64,000 bases of DNA from Oscillospiraceae bacterium (GCA_030539275.1 JAUNSK010000002.1:62001-126000); one strand, 5' to 3'. Shown: positions 53,804 to 63,004, counted from the first letter of the stretch. Numbers and translations: made by a program. Notes: generated by a model from the sequence alone, not told the origin.

Positions 53804-54460
53804 TTGGCCAGAAACAAGTACCCGGAAGAGACTGTAAAAAAAATATTGGATACTGCTGCAAAGTTGTTTATGGAAAAAGGCTATGACAACACGTCACTGC
53901 AGGATATTATCGATGATACAAAGCTCTCAAAGGGCGCGATCTATCATCATTTCAGATCCAAGGAAGATATTTTTCTGAACATATGCCAGCGTATAGGAAA
54001 TGATAACGTTATTAAGCTCTCAAAGATCAGGGATGATAATGATCTCACCGGACTTGAGAAGCTGCGTGCTATATTCCGTACGTCTGTACTGTGCATTCCG
54101 AACCAGGATCATGTGCTGAGTATAATGCCTTATCTGGTAGAAAGCCCGAAATTTCTTGCGATCCAGGTAAAGAGTATACTTGACTGTGTTGTTCCTGACT
54201 TTATCCAGCCTGTGCTTGATGAAGGTGTAGCAGACGGCTCAATAAAAGCTGAGGATACAAAGGCGCTTGCTGAAGTCATTATGATCATGTCTGATATCTG
54301 GCTTCATCCCCTTCTAGCGCCGACTACAACGCAGGATACTATTGCCCGTTGCAGAGTTTTCAGACGAATAACAGATGCCATCGGAATTGACATCATTGAT
54401 GATGAAATAACTGATGCGTATGTAAGATACTGCGACAAATTCAACAAATCTTCCAGATAA
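53804..54460 (+). CDS. TetR-family transcription regulator
   Basis: 218 residues. N-terminal helix-turn-helix ILDTAAKLFMEKGYDNTSLQDIIDDTKLSKGAIYHHF (read in two overlapping parts; about 12-50), then an all-helical ligand domain. An ATG at 53786 lies before the AGGAG at 53791, so TTG 53804 (8-base spacing) is the likely start, giving MARNKYPEE. It is followed by a terminator and an MFS transporter gene with its own small dyad; it probably represses both. Confidence 0.9.
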   Translation: MARNKYPEETVKKILDTAAKLFMEKGYDNTSLQDIIDDTKLSKGAIYHHFRSKEDIFLNICQRIGNDNVIKLSKIRDDNDLTGLEKLRAIFRTSVLCIPNQDHVLSIMPYLVESPKFLAIQVKSILDCVVPDFIQPVLDEGVADGSIKAEDTKALAEVIMIMSDIWLHPLLAPTTTQDTIARCRVFRRITDAIGIDIIDDEITDAYVRYCDKFNKSSR

Positions 54461-54488
54461 ACTGCTCGTCAATGTGTGAGCAGTTTTT
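54459..54488 (+). terminator. Terminator after the TetR gene
   Basis: Arms AAACTGCTC and GAGCAGTTT around a 10-base loop, followed by TT; overlaps the stop codon. Confidence 0.7.
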
Positions 54489-54504
54489 AAAGAACTTTAA
54501 ACAA

Positions 54505-54517
54505 ACCGACGGTCGGT
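54505..54517 (+). promoter_or_regulatory. TetR-type operator before the MFS gene
   Basis: Perfect dyad ACCGAC-G-GTCGGT, 13 bases, 9 bases before the AAGGAGG ribosome site of the MFS gene. A weak -35 TTTAAA and -10 TATTAA could flank it, so a bound repressor would block initiation. It differs from the dyad before tetR. Confidence 0.6.
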
Positions 54518-54538
54518 ATTAATAAGGAGGACAATTTA

Positions 54539-55798
54539 ATGGAAACAAACAAAATGTTCAGAAGAGATTTTATCATGGTACTTGCAGGACAGATCATTTC
54601 TCTGTTCGGAAATGCAATTCTCAGGTTTGCACTTCCGCTGTATCTGCTGCGTGAAACAAATTCTGCTTCACTTTTCGGAGCTGTTACTGCCTGCTCATTT
54701 ATTCCTATGATAGTATTTTCACTGTTTGGCGGAGTAATAGCTGACAGGGTCAATAAAAGAAATATAATGGTTGGCCTTGACTTCTGTACAGCAGCGGTAA
54801 TATGTATTTTCTATCTGTGTCTTGGAAAGCTGCCGCTTGTACCGCTTATGATCGCAGTACTCATGATACTTTACGGCATATCAGGTGCATATCAGCCTTC
54901 TGTTCAGGCAAGTATCCCACTGCTCACAGATAATGAAGTTCTGATGAAGGCAAATGCACTCGTAAACCTTGTAAGCACTCTGTCAGGTCTGCTTGGTCCT
55001 GTTATCGGAGGTGTTTTATTCGCTTCCTTCGGAATAAATCCTATCCTTTATATCAGTACAGCCTGTTTTATATGTTCAGCTGTAATGGAGATCTTTATAC
55101 ATATTCCATATACAGCACACAAAGAAGATATTTCAGCTTTTAAAATAGTCAGATCTGATATCAGGGAGTGTACTGATTTTCTGAAAAATGACAAGCCTGT
55201 TTTCATATCTGTAATAAGCATTCTCGTATTGTTCAATCTCCTGCTCTCTGCTGCTATGGTTGTAGGAATTCCGATAATTATAGTACAGGTACTTGATCTG
55301 TCTGACGAATATCTTGGATTTACACAGGGTGCTATGGGACTTGGAGGAATAGCCGGCGGTCTGCTGACCGGCATTGTCTCATCAAAACTCAGGATTTCCG
55401 GAAACTATCTGCTGCTTGCAGTCTGTTCTGCAGCTGCACTTATCATGGGACTGTCACTGTTCCCGATTGTCCCTTCTATAGTAAGCTATGTTGTAATTAC
55501 ATTAATGGTACTGATCACTATGAGTGCTTCAACCATGTTCAGCATTTCGATGCTTACACTTGTCCAGCAGCAGACGCCGTCACACCTTCTCGGTAAGATC
55601 ATGGCAGTTATTATGGCAGTCACAAGCTGTTCACAGCCATTAGGCAATGTTTTATACGGACTGCTGTTTGATGCTTTCATAGATATTCCATGGATAATCA
55701 TGATTTTTTCTGCTGTGTCAGCATTTATAGTATCGCTATGCTCAAGAAGAATATTTGCAAGACTTGAAAAAGAGACAGCATCTCAGGAGATTGCCTGA
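54539..55798 (+). CDS. MFS transporter, probable drug or metabolite efflux
   Basis: 419 residues, about 12 membrane segments. N-terminal DFIMVLAGQIISLFGNAILRFALPLYLL and the loop 2-3 motif GGVIADRVNKRNIMV are typical of the macrolide-efflux-like MFS group. The TetR gene before it suggests substrate-induced export. A short decayed copy of its residues 315-340 lies at 50885-50990. Confidence 0.9.
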   Translation: METNKMFRRDFIMVLAGQIISLFGNAILRFALPLYLLRETNSASLFGAVTACSFIPMIVFSLFGGVIADRVNKRNIMVGLDFCTAAVICIFYLCLGKLPLVPLMIAVLMILYGISGAYQPSVQASIPLLTDNEVLMKANALVNLVSTLSGLLGPVIGGVLFASFGINPILYISTACFICSAVMEIFIHIPYTAHKEDISAFKIVRSDIRECTDFLKNDKPVFISVISILVLFNLLLSAAMVVGIPIIIVQVLDLSDEYLGFTQGAMGLGGIAGGLLTGIVSSKLRISGNYLLLAVCSAAALIMGLSLFPIVPSIVSYVVITLMVLITMSASTMFSISMLTLVQQQTPSHLLGKIMAVIMAVTSCSQPLGNVLYGLLFDAFIDIPWIIMIFSAVSAFIVSLCSRRIFARLEKETASQEIA

Positions 55799-55818
55799 GA
55801 TAAGAACCAGGAATGATA

Positions 55819-55857
55819 AAAACATCTCACAGAATGTATTTCTATGAGATGTTTTTT
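55819..55857 (+). terminator. Terminator after the MFS gene
   Basis: Arms AACATCTCA and TGAGATGTT around a 15-base loop (55821-55853), followed by TTTTT; the left arm is preceded by AAA, so it may also serve the converging gene. Confidence 0.78.
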
Positions 55858-55906
55858 AATTTATATATATTTGCAGACTGATGATCAAAGATAACATCAG
55901 ATATTA

Positions 55907-56410
55907 TTATTTTTGATCAGACAGCTGTTTTAAGGCATGATATCTGATAAGAGGATCACTGCATACAGACAGCATTTTAAGTTTTTCAAGTGACTTGTCA
56001 CATGCCATGCTGCCAAGTATCATTACACATTCCACAGCTATAGAATGACTCTGTGCATAATCCATATAGCTAAAAGAGCTTAAAGCTGTTTCATATATAC
56101 AGTCTATGCTCATAGAATATCTGCATGTGCCGAGTATATGCAGAATATCTGAATGCTTCCTGTGCCATTTCTGCTTCATTATCTGACACAGCTGTGCTGC
56201 ACATTCTTCACTATACAGCCTGTACTTTGAACATACATATACAAGCAGATTAATATCTGAAGCATTGTGTGCTGAACTCGCCTCTTTTAACTGTTCTTCA
56301 AGAAACTCATCCGCGCATGAGTATCTGGCGCTGATCTTTCTTATAAACAAATCATCAGAAATACTTCCCTTTATAAGCTTTCTGATGAGATTTCTTTCGT
56401 TGTCCGTCAT
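55907..56410 (-). CDS. Hypothetical helical-repeat (HEAT-like) protein
   Basis: 167 residues, almost all helical, with no membrane segment or signal. The segments INLLVYVCSKYRLYSEECAA, HSIAVECVMILGSMACDKSL and DPLIRYHALKQLSD look like HEAT-type helix pairs. AAAGGAACG is 8 bases before ATG. No partner is known; the next gene upstream on the same strand is a membrane protein, 40 bases away. Confidence 0.7.
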   Translation of the reverse strand: MTDNERNLIRKLIKGSISDDLFIRKISARYSCADEFLEEQLKEASSAHNASDINLLVYVCSKYRLYSEECAAQLCQIMKQKWHRKHSDILHILGTCRYSMSIDCIYETALSSFSYMDYAQSHSIAVECVMILGSMACDKSLEKLKMLSVCSDPLIRYHALKQLSDQK

Positions 56411-56450
56411 TTTTTTCGTTCCTTTTATTTTTTTGTTTACATTTTTTTAT

Positions 56451-57023
56451 TTATATCTGTTTCGTGTTTTCATCATTGTTGGTGAAAATTATTTCGTCCA
56501 TTCCGACTGAGCTGTCACTCTCTGCTGTCTTTGGCATGTTGCTGTTATCACTGTCTTTTTCAGTATCCAGATCCGGGATCATCACGTTATCGGCAGCCTT
56601 TGAAGTAAGTGATTGCGATCTCCGTACACTCTCCCCCATTTTTATGTATGACAGATCTGTATACTCATCTGTCGGCTCAGTGAAATACGGATATCCTTCG
56701 AGTGTCTTAAGAAAGTCAAGTTTTCGTCCGGCTGCGTATGATAAAATGCTGAATCCTGCAAACAAAGAATATACACCAAGATACAGATCATAAAACCCGC
56801 TGTAAAAGTATCTTTCTCTTAAAAAAAATAATAACCCTACGTGCACTATGACACTGATCAGAAGAGCAGTCTTTGATTTCCTTATCAGTGAAAATGGCAG
56901 AAATACCAGATAGATCATACTGATAATAACCGTCACAATATGAAGCGATGCTATTCCTGCTATAATAGCAAAAGCCTCCAGTACAATAGCTATATCAAAC
57001 CACTTGTTTATCATATCAAGCAT
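56451..57023 (-). CDS. Hypothetical membrane protein
   Basis: 190 residues. About four hydrophobic segments in the first 100 residues (IAIVLEAFAIIAGIASLHIV, VIISMIYLVFLPFSLI, ALLISVIVHVGLLFF, LYLGVYSLFAGFSILSYAAG), then a hydrophilic, acidic C-terminal tail rich in Asp, Ser and Asn. No family recognised. The ribosome site is poor. It is probably co-transcribed with the HEAT-like gene. Confidence 0.65.
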   Translation of the reverse strand: MLDMINKWFDIAIVLEAFAIIAGIASLHIVTVIISMIYLVFLPFSLIRKSKTALLISVIVHVGLLFFLRERYFYSGFYDLYLGVYSLFAGFSILSYAAGRKLDFLKTLEGYPYFTEPTDEYTDLSYIKMGESVRRSQSLTSKAADNVMIPDLDTEKDSDNSNMPKTAESDSSVGMDEIIFTNNDENTKQI

Positions 57024-57194
57024 TTTTTTGTTATCCAGTCAGGACCACCGCCTTTCTTATCAAAACATGTAATAAAAAAATAATTAAATATCTGCATCCG
57101 TTTATTGTCTTATCGCCCATATTTTATCTTTAATTATATCACTTACATAATTTGTTTTCAACTTATATTTTGTTAAGAAATATACATATATCTG

Positions 57195-57974
57195 TTATGC
57201 AAGCTTTGCCAGAAATTTTTTGATAATCTCTGCACGTCTGCCCTCAGAATTTGCAGCAAATGAATATCCGGAATGAAGGGTAAGTGCATCCGACATCTCC
57301 TGCTGCTTTTGAGAGTATATCTCCGGTAATGGCAGGTATATTTTTCTGTAAAAAGGCCTCAGCAGACCGGCTTTACATGCGGCTGCCTCAGCATATCCCA
57401 AAACTCCGGTGTCAAGAGTACCCTCAAAGCCTTTTTCGCTAAGCACTGAACCGTCCAGAAATGCAATTCCCTCTATTTCGCTGGGATAATTGCTCTGCCA
57501 GTATGTAGCATACACCCCTCCGATCGAATGTGGGAGCAGAACATAAGGACCTTTGATCCCTGCAATTCTTAAAGCGGTACGATAGTCATTTACTATACGC
57601 TCTACTGTCTGCGGTTCGGTCGTATCATCACTCAGACCGTATCCTGCGCGGTCTATCATAACTATCAGATTTTCCTCTGCAAGCTGATCTGTCAGCGGTC
57701 TGAACGTGACACTGATATCGCTGCATGAAAAGCCAGCTATACCGACAATTGTATGTTCACCTTCCTGGTTTCCGTATCTGAAGACGTTCAGATTGTAGTC
57801 TCCGACAGACACAGGAACTGAAAGATCGTCCTGCGACAATTTGTCAAATTCCCTGCTGCAGAGAATTTTATTGACTATAAATAAAACAAGTATCAGGACA
57901 AGACATATTATAAGTAAAATAAGAAGGATTTTCCCGATAACACGAAATATTTTACGTATTACAGACATGATCAA
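57195..57974 (-). CDS. Alpha/beta hydrolase, C-terminally truncated paralogue
   Basis: 259 residues. N-terminal membrane anchor (about 8-35), then an alpha/beta hydrolase fold up to the nucleophile elbow LLPHSIGGVYATYW. It matches the 376-residue upstream gene throughout (same YDLNV/YNLNV, IDRAGYGLSDDT and PQTVE segments) but stops about 115 residues short, after SALTL/DALTL. The region that carries the catalytic histidine (GDHNIY in the paralogue) is missing. It probably lacks hydrolase activity. TTG 57974 has AAAGGG 6 bases upstream; ATG 57968 is possible. Confidence 0.8.
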   Translation of the reverse strand: MIMSVIRKIFRVIGKILLILLIICLVLILVLFIVNKILCSREFDKLSQDDLSVPVSVGDYNLNVFRYGNQEGEHTIVGIAGFSCSDISVTFRPLTDQLAEENLIVMIDRAGYGLSDDTTEPQTVERIVNDYRTALRIAGIKGPYVLLPHSIGGVYATYWQSNYPSEIEGIAFLDGSVLSEKGFEGTLDTGVLGYAEAAACKAGLLRPFYRKIYLPLPEIYSQKQQEMSDALTLHSGYSFAANSEGRRAEIIKKFLAKLA

Positions 57975-58008
57975 AACACGCCCTTTCTCATATTTAATGA
58001 TCCTAAAT

Positions 58009-59139
58009 TTACGGTTTTATTACCTGACAACAGGATTGCTTTTGCTGTTTACTAAGTGTATCAAGAAAGCCTGTGATAAGCTGCGCACATTCATCAGGTT
58101 TTTGCTTATAGATATTATGATCACCGGGGACAAGTACAAGTTCACAGTTTCCTAATCTGTCAAGATACGGCTGCAGTACTGTCTGACGTACATCATTATA
58201 TCGGGCGATTTTTTCATCTGCATTTTCGTCACTATACCGGAGCAGTGACTCTCCTGATTTTTTTCTCAGACTATTAACAAATTCACAGTGTTCTCTGACA
58301 TCGTCTCTTGAAGTCATCCCCCAGCTGGAACATATGTATACCTTCGGCACATCTGTTGCAGATATATTCTCCCAGACAATCTGACAATTGCGCGCATCCA
58401 GATCATCTTCTGATAACTGTGCAAATGTCTTCAAGCGGTATCTGTTGAGAGCAGATGACAGTTTCTGCTGCTTTGCAGTATAAATATCAGGAAGAGTATC
58501 TGGGTGACGGGATCCTGACCACCTGTATAATCCTGCTTTGCACTTTAATATATTTACACGCTCAGACAGACCGGACTGACCTTCGTCAGAAAATGTACCA
58601 TCACTCAGCTGCGTTGAGTCAAGGAAAACAATACCCTCTATCTCATCAGGATATCTGCTTACCCAGTATGTCGCATACACACCAGCAATAGAGTGTGCGA
58701 TCAGGACGTAAGGTGCTTTTTCACCGGCATTTCTGAGGACCTGACGGTAGTCACCCACAATCTGCTCTACTGTCTGCGGTTCTCTCGTATCATCACTCAG
58801 TCCATAGCCTGCACGATCGATCATAATTATCTTATTATCATCAGAAAGATGTTTTGTTAAAGGCTGCATTGTAACACTGAAATCATCACTGCCAAATCCC
58901 GCCATTCCTACAAGTGTGTATCTGCCGTCCCTGTTGCCTGTAATGCTCACATTAAGATCATAGTCTCCTGCAGACACACTATTTGCAAGTCCTTCTTTAT
59001 CGAGTTTATATTTATCACTGACACATATGATTTTATGTACTATAAACGTCCCAAAGAGTACAGCAATGCATAAAAATATCAAAAGAAGAATTATTCTGCT
59101 TACAACTATAGATACTTTTTTCCTGATCGACCTGCTCAT
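58009..59139 (-). CDS. Membrane-anchored alpha/beta hydrolase
   Basis: 376 residues. Membrane segment about 10-32 (VVSRIILLLIFLCIAVLFGT), so the enzyme is likely outside and anchored. Fold marks: GMAGFGSDDFSV (oxyanion region), MIDRAGYGLSDDT, nucleophile serine in LIAHSIAGVYATYW, and the C-terminal histidine in LVPGDHNIYKQK. The substrate is unknown; an esterase or lipase-like role is inferred. AAGGAGGTG is 5 bases before ATG. A truncated paralogue follows 35 bases downstream. Confidence 0.87.
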   Translation of the reverse strand: MSRSIRKKVSIVVSRIILLLIFLCIAVLFGTFIVHKIICVSDKYKLDKEGLANSVSAGDYDLNVSITGNRDGRYTLVGMAGFGSDDFSVTMQPLTKHLSDDNKIIMIDRAGYGLSDDTREPQTVEQIVGDYRQVLRNAGEKAPYVLIAHSIAGVYATYWVSRYPDEIEGIVFLDSTQLSDGTFSDEGQSGLSERVNILKCKAGLYRWSGSRHPDTLPDIYTAKQQKLSSALNRYRLKTFAQLSEDDLDARNCQIVWENISATDVPKVYICSSWGMTSRDDVREHCEFVNSLRKKSGESLLRYSDENADEKIARYNDVRQTVLQPYLDRLGNCELVLVPGDHNIYKQKPDECAQLITGFLDTLSKQQKQSCCQVIKP

Positions 59140-59351
59140 TTTTCACCTCCTTATTTTGATAAAAAAAAATATAATCTAAAAATGTTATAATATTACTTTT
59201 AAATTTTACCATATTAGATAAATTAATTCAATACATTTTATATACATTTATGTTTATTGAAAAAATGTCATTTAAGTATAAATCCTGGCAATAAAAATAT
59301 ACACAAACGTTTTAAATTGTATGTAAATCTGTTTTTTCAGAACCATTTATA

Positions 59352-59380
59352 TTGACCTTTTATGTTGTATGTGCTAGTAT
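59352..59380 (+). promoter_or_regulatory. Promoter of the LRR-dockerin gene
   Basis: -35 TTGACC (59352-59357), 17-base spacer, -10 TAGTAT (59375-59380). The gap 59140-59351 before it is AT-rich and shows nothing else. Confidence 0.6.
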
Positions 59381-59412
59381 ATAATAAAAATCAAGTTAAA
59401 AAGGATGATTTT

Positions 59413-61203
59413 ATGCTTACACACAGACTTATCACTATCCTCACTACAGTTGCTTTATTACTTACACTTTCAGCTTCAGGTTCAGCATACACCCCGAATC
59501 TGACAGCAGTTGCTGAGGTCGTAACGACTGATTATGGACTCAGCTATGAAGTACGTGAAAATGAGATCAGAATAATCAGATATACCGGCAGTGATACTAT
59601 TCTTGATATTCCGGATGAGATAGACGGTATTCCCGTTACTTCAATCGGACAATCTGCTTTTCTTTTCAATAATACAATAGAGAAGCTGTATATTCCTGAC
59701 AGTGTTGTCATGATCGAAAAAAATGCTTTTGATTCATGTACAGCCCTGACATCAGTAAGGCTCCCGTCAAATATAGGGGAAATATCTCCGCACATGTTTG
59801 AAACCTGTGTAAAGCTTCAGTCCGTCGACATTCCTGAAGGCGTCACAACCATTGGTGAACGTGCCTTTTACAACTGCTATAAGCTTGAAACCATTAACTT
59901 TCCTGACAGTCTTACAACTATTAACGATAAGAAATATGAAGAATCAGCTTTTCAGTTTACTCCATGGCTGCAGAATCACCCGGCTGGTCTTATCTATGCC
60001 GGAAACGTGGCATACCGTTATGTCGGAATAGCTCCTGCAAATACAGATGTTGTTATTGCAGACGGTACTGTATCCATTTCATACGGTGCCTTTCTGTCGT
60101 GCAAAGGTATCCGCTCTATACAGATTCCGGGAAGCGTCAGAAAAATTGATGGTTATGCTTTTCAGAAGTGTTCTGATCTTAAAAATGTCACACTTGAAGA
60201 AGGAACCGAATCTATCGGAGACTATGCTTTTTCCTATTGTACAAAGCTTGAATCCATAACAATACCTGACAGTGTAACCACACTTGGCACTGCCGCATTT
60301 TACTACTGTACTTCACTTTCGCGGGCAGGACTTTCATCCTCAATGAAACAAATAGAGGACAACACGTTTTTTAACTGTTCAGAACTAGGCAGCATTATAA
60401 TTCCTGAAGGAATCAGCAGTATTGGCAGCCGTGCCTTTACTTACTGTATGTCACTTCAAAGCATTGAACTGCCGGCATCTGTTGAATCGATCGGCAGCGA
60501 AGTATTTGCCTTTTGTATCTCTATGTCAGATATCACAGTTGATGACAGCAACGCTCAGTATGCTTCCTGCGACGGGGTTCTGTTTACTGAAGACATGACA
60601 AGACTCATAACTTATCCTCCATATAAGGATAAAACAAATTACATAATTCCTGAAGGAACGAGTATCATTGAGCCGACTGCATTTTTCTCATGTACGAGGC
60701 TTATCTCTGTGAAGATCCCGGACGGTGTTGTGAGCATAGGAAAACAGGCATTTGCCTACTGCTCTGAACTTAATGACGTTAATATTCCGGACAGTGTAAC
60801 ATCGATCGGTATATATGCCTTTTCAGACTGCGATGCTATGACAAGTGTAACAATTCCCGGATCAGTAACACAAATAGGAACCAACGCATTCGGATATATA
60901 TATGATCCTGACAGTAATAAAGATATCGTCTCTGAGGGATATGTGATATACGGCTGTCCGGACAGTGAAGCTCAGAGATATGCTGAGAAAAATTCTATTA
61001 CATTTGTACCGCTGTCAGTTCTGAAAGGTGATGTTAATGCTGACGGAGTACTTGACTTTAACGATGTTATCCTTCTTAAACGCTGGCTGCTGTGCGATAC
61101 GGCTGACCTTCCGCTTATGGAAGCTGCAGACTTTGACTCAAACGGCGTTATTGATGCAATGGATCTGACAGGCATGAAGGTACATCTTCTGGAGACAAAG
61201 TAA
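59413..61203 (+). CDS. Secreted BspA-type leucine-rich repeat protein with C-terminal dockerin
   Basis: 596 residues. Signal peptide about 1-28 (MLTHRLITILTTVALLLTLS). About 12 BspA-type (LRR_5) repeats of some 23 residues between 40 and 525, each like LESITIPDSVTTLGTAAFYY. A type I dockerin is at the end: GDVNADGVLDFNDVILLKRW and DFDSNGVIDAMDLTGMKVHL, two calcium loops. It should attach by cohesin to a cellulosome-like or surface scaffold, with the repeats binding a partner. ATG 59413 with GGATG upstream is preferred to an in-frame ATG 17 codons earlier that would spoil the signal peptide. Confidence 0.92.
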   Translation: MLTHRLITILTTVALLLTLSASGSAYTPNLTAVAEVVTTDYGLSYEVRENEIRIIRYTGSDTILDIPDEIDGIPVTSIGQSAFLFNNTIEKLYIPDSVVMIEKNAFDSCTALTSVRLPSNIGEISPHMFETCVKLQSVDIPEGVTTIGERAFYNCYKLETINFPDSLTTINDKKYEESAFQFTPWLQNHPAGLIYAGNVAYRYVGIAPANTDVVIADGTVSISYGAFLSCKGIRSIQIPGSVRKIDGYAFQKCSDLKNVTLEEGTESIGDYAFSYCTKLESITIPDSVTTLGTAAFYYCTSLSRAGLSSSMKQIEDNTFFNCSELGSIIIPEGISSIGSRAFTYCMSLQSIELPASVESIGSEVFAFCISMSDITVDDSNAQYASCDGVLFTEDMTRLITYPPYKDKTNYIIPEGTSIIEPTAFFSCTRLISVKIPDGVVSIGKQAFAYCSELNDVNIPDSVTSIGIYAFSDCDAMTSVTIPGSVTQIGTNAFGYIYDPDSNKDIVSEGYVIYGCPDSEAQRYAEKNSITFVPLSVLKGDVNADGVLDFNDVILLKRWLLCDTADLPLMEAADFDSNGVIDAMDLTGMKVHLLETK

Positions 61204-61250
61204 TGAGGAATCATTGATAAATGTATTTAATATCAAACCACAAAAATATA

Positions 61251-61282
61251 AACCGTGTAAAACTAAATTACACGGTTTTTTT
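61251..61282 (+). terminator. Terminator after the LRR-dockerin gene
   Basis: Perfect arms AACCGTGTAA and TTACACGGTT around a 7-base loop, followed by TTTTT. The stretch 61283-61427 holds nothing else visible. Confidence 0.88.
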
Positions 61283-61427
61283 ATCTTTATCTATAAACTT
61301 ATTCAATCACTTACTTATATTTAAGCAGAGGTGATAATTATCTTACGATCTAAGCAATGTAATGCTCTATTTCCCATATTAATATGACTGCTCTGTCTAT
61401 AAGAGATATGAAGCTTTCTGTCAGATA

Positions 61428-62174
61428 TCATTTGTGTCGGCTCTGTTGTCTTCTGAATATATAAAATAAGAAAGCAAGCTGAATGAAAAGGACAATTCCC
61501 ATCACTGCTGTCATATCCCATCCGAATTCCTCAGATCCGTAAGCACGTATTACCGACGCGCTGCATCCGACTACCCAGTAAACAGGCCAGAGTGTAAAAA
61601 TATTTTCAGTTACTGCAAAGCAAAGTGCACATAAAAATACATAAGCCATCAGAGTCAGAAGCTGTCTCAGCGGCAGACTTCCGATATGGTAAATGCAGAC
61701 ACTTACAACAGTAAGAAGAGCCGCTGCCCATTTTCCGAATGCATTCTTGTAGCGTGTAAACAGCCAGCTGAACAGAAAACATACTTCCCAGATACTCAGC
61801 AGATTAAAAATCAGTACAGGCAGGATATTTTTAAACTCTATTCCCTTTGACGCGGTATACAGATCATTAAAACGTATTGCACCAAGTGCTGCCGAAAAGA
61901 TCAGAGCAGGCCCGATATTTTTTAAGGTTATTCCCATTCCGGCAAAACCCTCACCTTTTTTTATAACTATCCACCATGCCGGAAAGCAGACATTAAGCCC
62001 TGCGACTACACCAATTCCCCATATAAATGTAAAAATCATACTGTCACCAAAAATATGTCTGTTGTCAGCATAATATCCTCCCCACATAACAAACACACTT
62101 ATAAATGCAAGTATTGTTTCAGGTGTAATGCATTTCTTGTTTTGTATGTATTTTTTCTTTTGTTCTTCACACAT
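61428..62174 (-). CDS. CPBP-like (Abi) membrane protein with altered catalytic motif
   Basis: 248 residues with about seven to eight membrane segments. The central stretch IWEVCFLFSWLFTRYKNAFG, then WAAALLTVVSVCIYHIGSL, follows the spacing of CPBP intramembrane proteases (EExxxR, then xxxxH), but the EE pair is EV and the arginine is not in place. It may be a family member without protease activity, or only similar in fold. A TetR gene on the same strand lies upstream with its terminator between them. Confidence 0.55.
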   Translation of the reverse strand: MCEEQKKKYIQNKKCITPETILAFISVFVMWGGYYADNRHIFGDSMIFTFIWGIGVVAGLNVCFPAWWIVIKKGEGFAGMGITLKNIGPALIFSAALGAIRFNDLYTASKGIEFKNILPVLIFNLLSIWEVCFLFSWLFTRYKNAFGKWAAALLTVVSVCIYHIGSLPLRQLLTLMAYVFLCALCFAVTENIFTLWPVYWVVGCSASVIRAYGSEEFGWDMTAVMGIVLFIQLAFLFYIFRRQQSRHK

Positions 62175-62319
62175 AATATAACTCTTCTTTCTGTATGTAT
62201 TTTCTGATATCTCATAACATTATCTGCTCAACTCTTCCCTGTAAAAATGAAGTTCACTCAGGTACTCCGGATGATCAGGCGCACTTCGCATCCTTCATTG
62301 AACATTGTTCACTCACTAG

Positions 62320-62349
62320 TCATAATAAAAAGCCCTTCAAAGGACTTTT
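62320..62349 (-). terminator. Terminator after the second TetR gene
   Basis: Minus strand: arms AAAGTCCT and AGGGCTTT-like with one G-T (62329-62348), then TTTTATTATG. Confidence 0.55.
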
Positions 62350-62934
62350 TTATTTTAAAAGCTTAAGCAGGTATCTCATGATGTTTTCGGATTTGCAGGT
62401 TTCGGACATGTTTTTGTCGTTGAGTACAGCACTGATGCCATGGAGTACAAAGAGTGCAAGAGACTCTGTATCGTCACATGATATTACTGACTTCTCTTTC
62501 AGAGCATCAAACAGTTCTTTTACATACGGCAGCATGTAATCACATATACCGCAGCTGAGCACAGTATGAAAATTTTTGTTTTCACTCTTATGGAAAAATG
62601 AATGGTATTGTCCTTTTTCATCATCACCGTGCAGCGCAGCGGCATTTTTACTGAAAAAGCTTTTTAGTTCATCCGGTTCCTTTATCTTCACCGTATCCAC
62701 AGACTTTAATATACGGATAAAGGGTGCACAGTAATCAGCAATATACTGAGCCGCTGCTGCATCAAACAGCTCCTGTTTCGATTCAAAGTACCTGTAGCAC
62801 AATCCCGGAACTATCCCGACCTCCGCTGCAATGTCACGCATTGTTGTCTGTTCATAGCCCTTGAGTGCGAAAACTTTCATCGCCGTATCCATGATCTCCT
62901 GACGTCTGACCTCCGGTGGTTTTGATATACGCAT
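62350..62934 (-). CDS. TetR-family transcription regulator
   Basis: 194 residues. Helix-turn-helix with IMDTAMKVFALKGYEQTTMRD and VGIVPGLCYRYFESKQELFD (about 13-55), then a helical ligand domain. GTG 62943 overlaps the ribosome site, so ATG 62934 (AGGAGG 8 bases upstream) is preferred. The promoter carries a long inverted repeat, which argues for autoregulation. A membrane protein gene follows downstream; the BspA-like gene is divergent and could be a target too. Confidence 0.9.
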   Translation of the reverse strand: MRISKPPEVRRQEIMDTAMKVFALKGYEQTTMRDIAAEVGIVPGLCYRYFESKQELFDAAAAQYIADYCAPFIRILKSVDTVKIKEPDELKSFFSKNAAALHGDDEKGQYHSFFHKSENKNFHTVLSCGICDYMLPYVKELFDALKEKSVISCDDTESLALFVLHGISAVLNDKNMSETCKSENIMRYLLKLLK

Positions 62935-62956
62935 TATTTTCACCTCCTGTACTTAT

Positions 62957-63004
62957 ATTATAGCATTTCAGTGAACATATGTCAATGACTTCTGTTCGCT
63001 GAAA
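62957..63004 (-). promoter_or_regulatory. Promoter and inverted-repeat operator of the second TetR gene
   Basis: Minus strand: consensus -35 TTGACA (62980-62985), 17-base spacer, consensus -10 TATAAT (62957-62962). A 12-base inverted repeat, TTTCAGTGAACA (62966-62977) and TGTTCGCTGAAA (62993-63004), one mismatch, surrounds the -35 box. Confidence 0.82.

Noticed and set aside
59600-60900. Repeated DNA pattern in the LRR gene as a possible CRISPR or tandem repeat
   Set aside because: The repeats follow the 23-residue protein repeat with varied codons; there are no constant DNA repeats with spacers.
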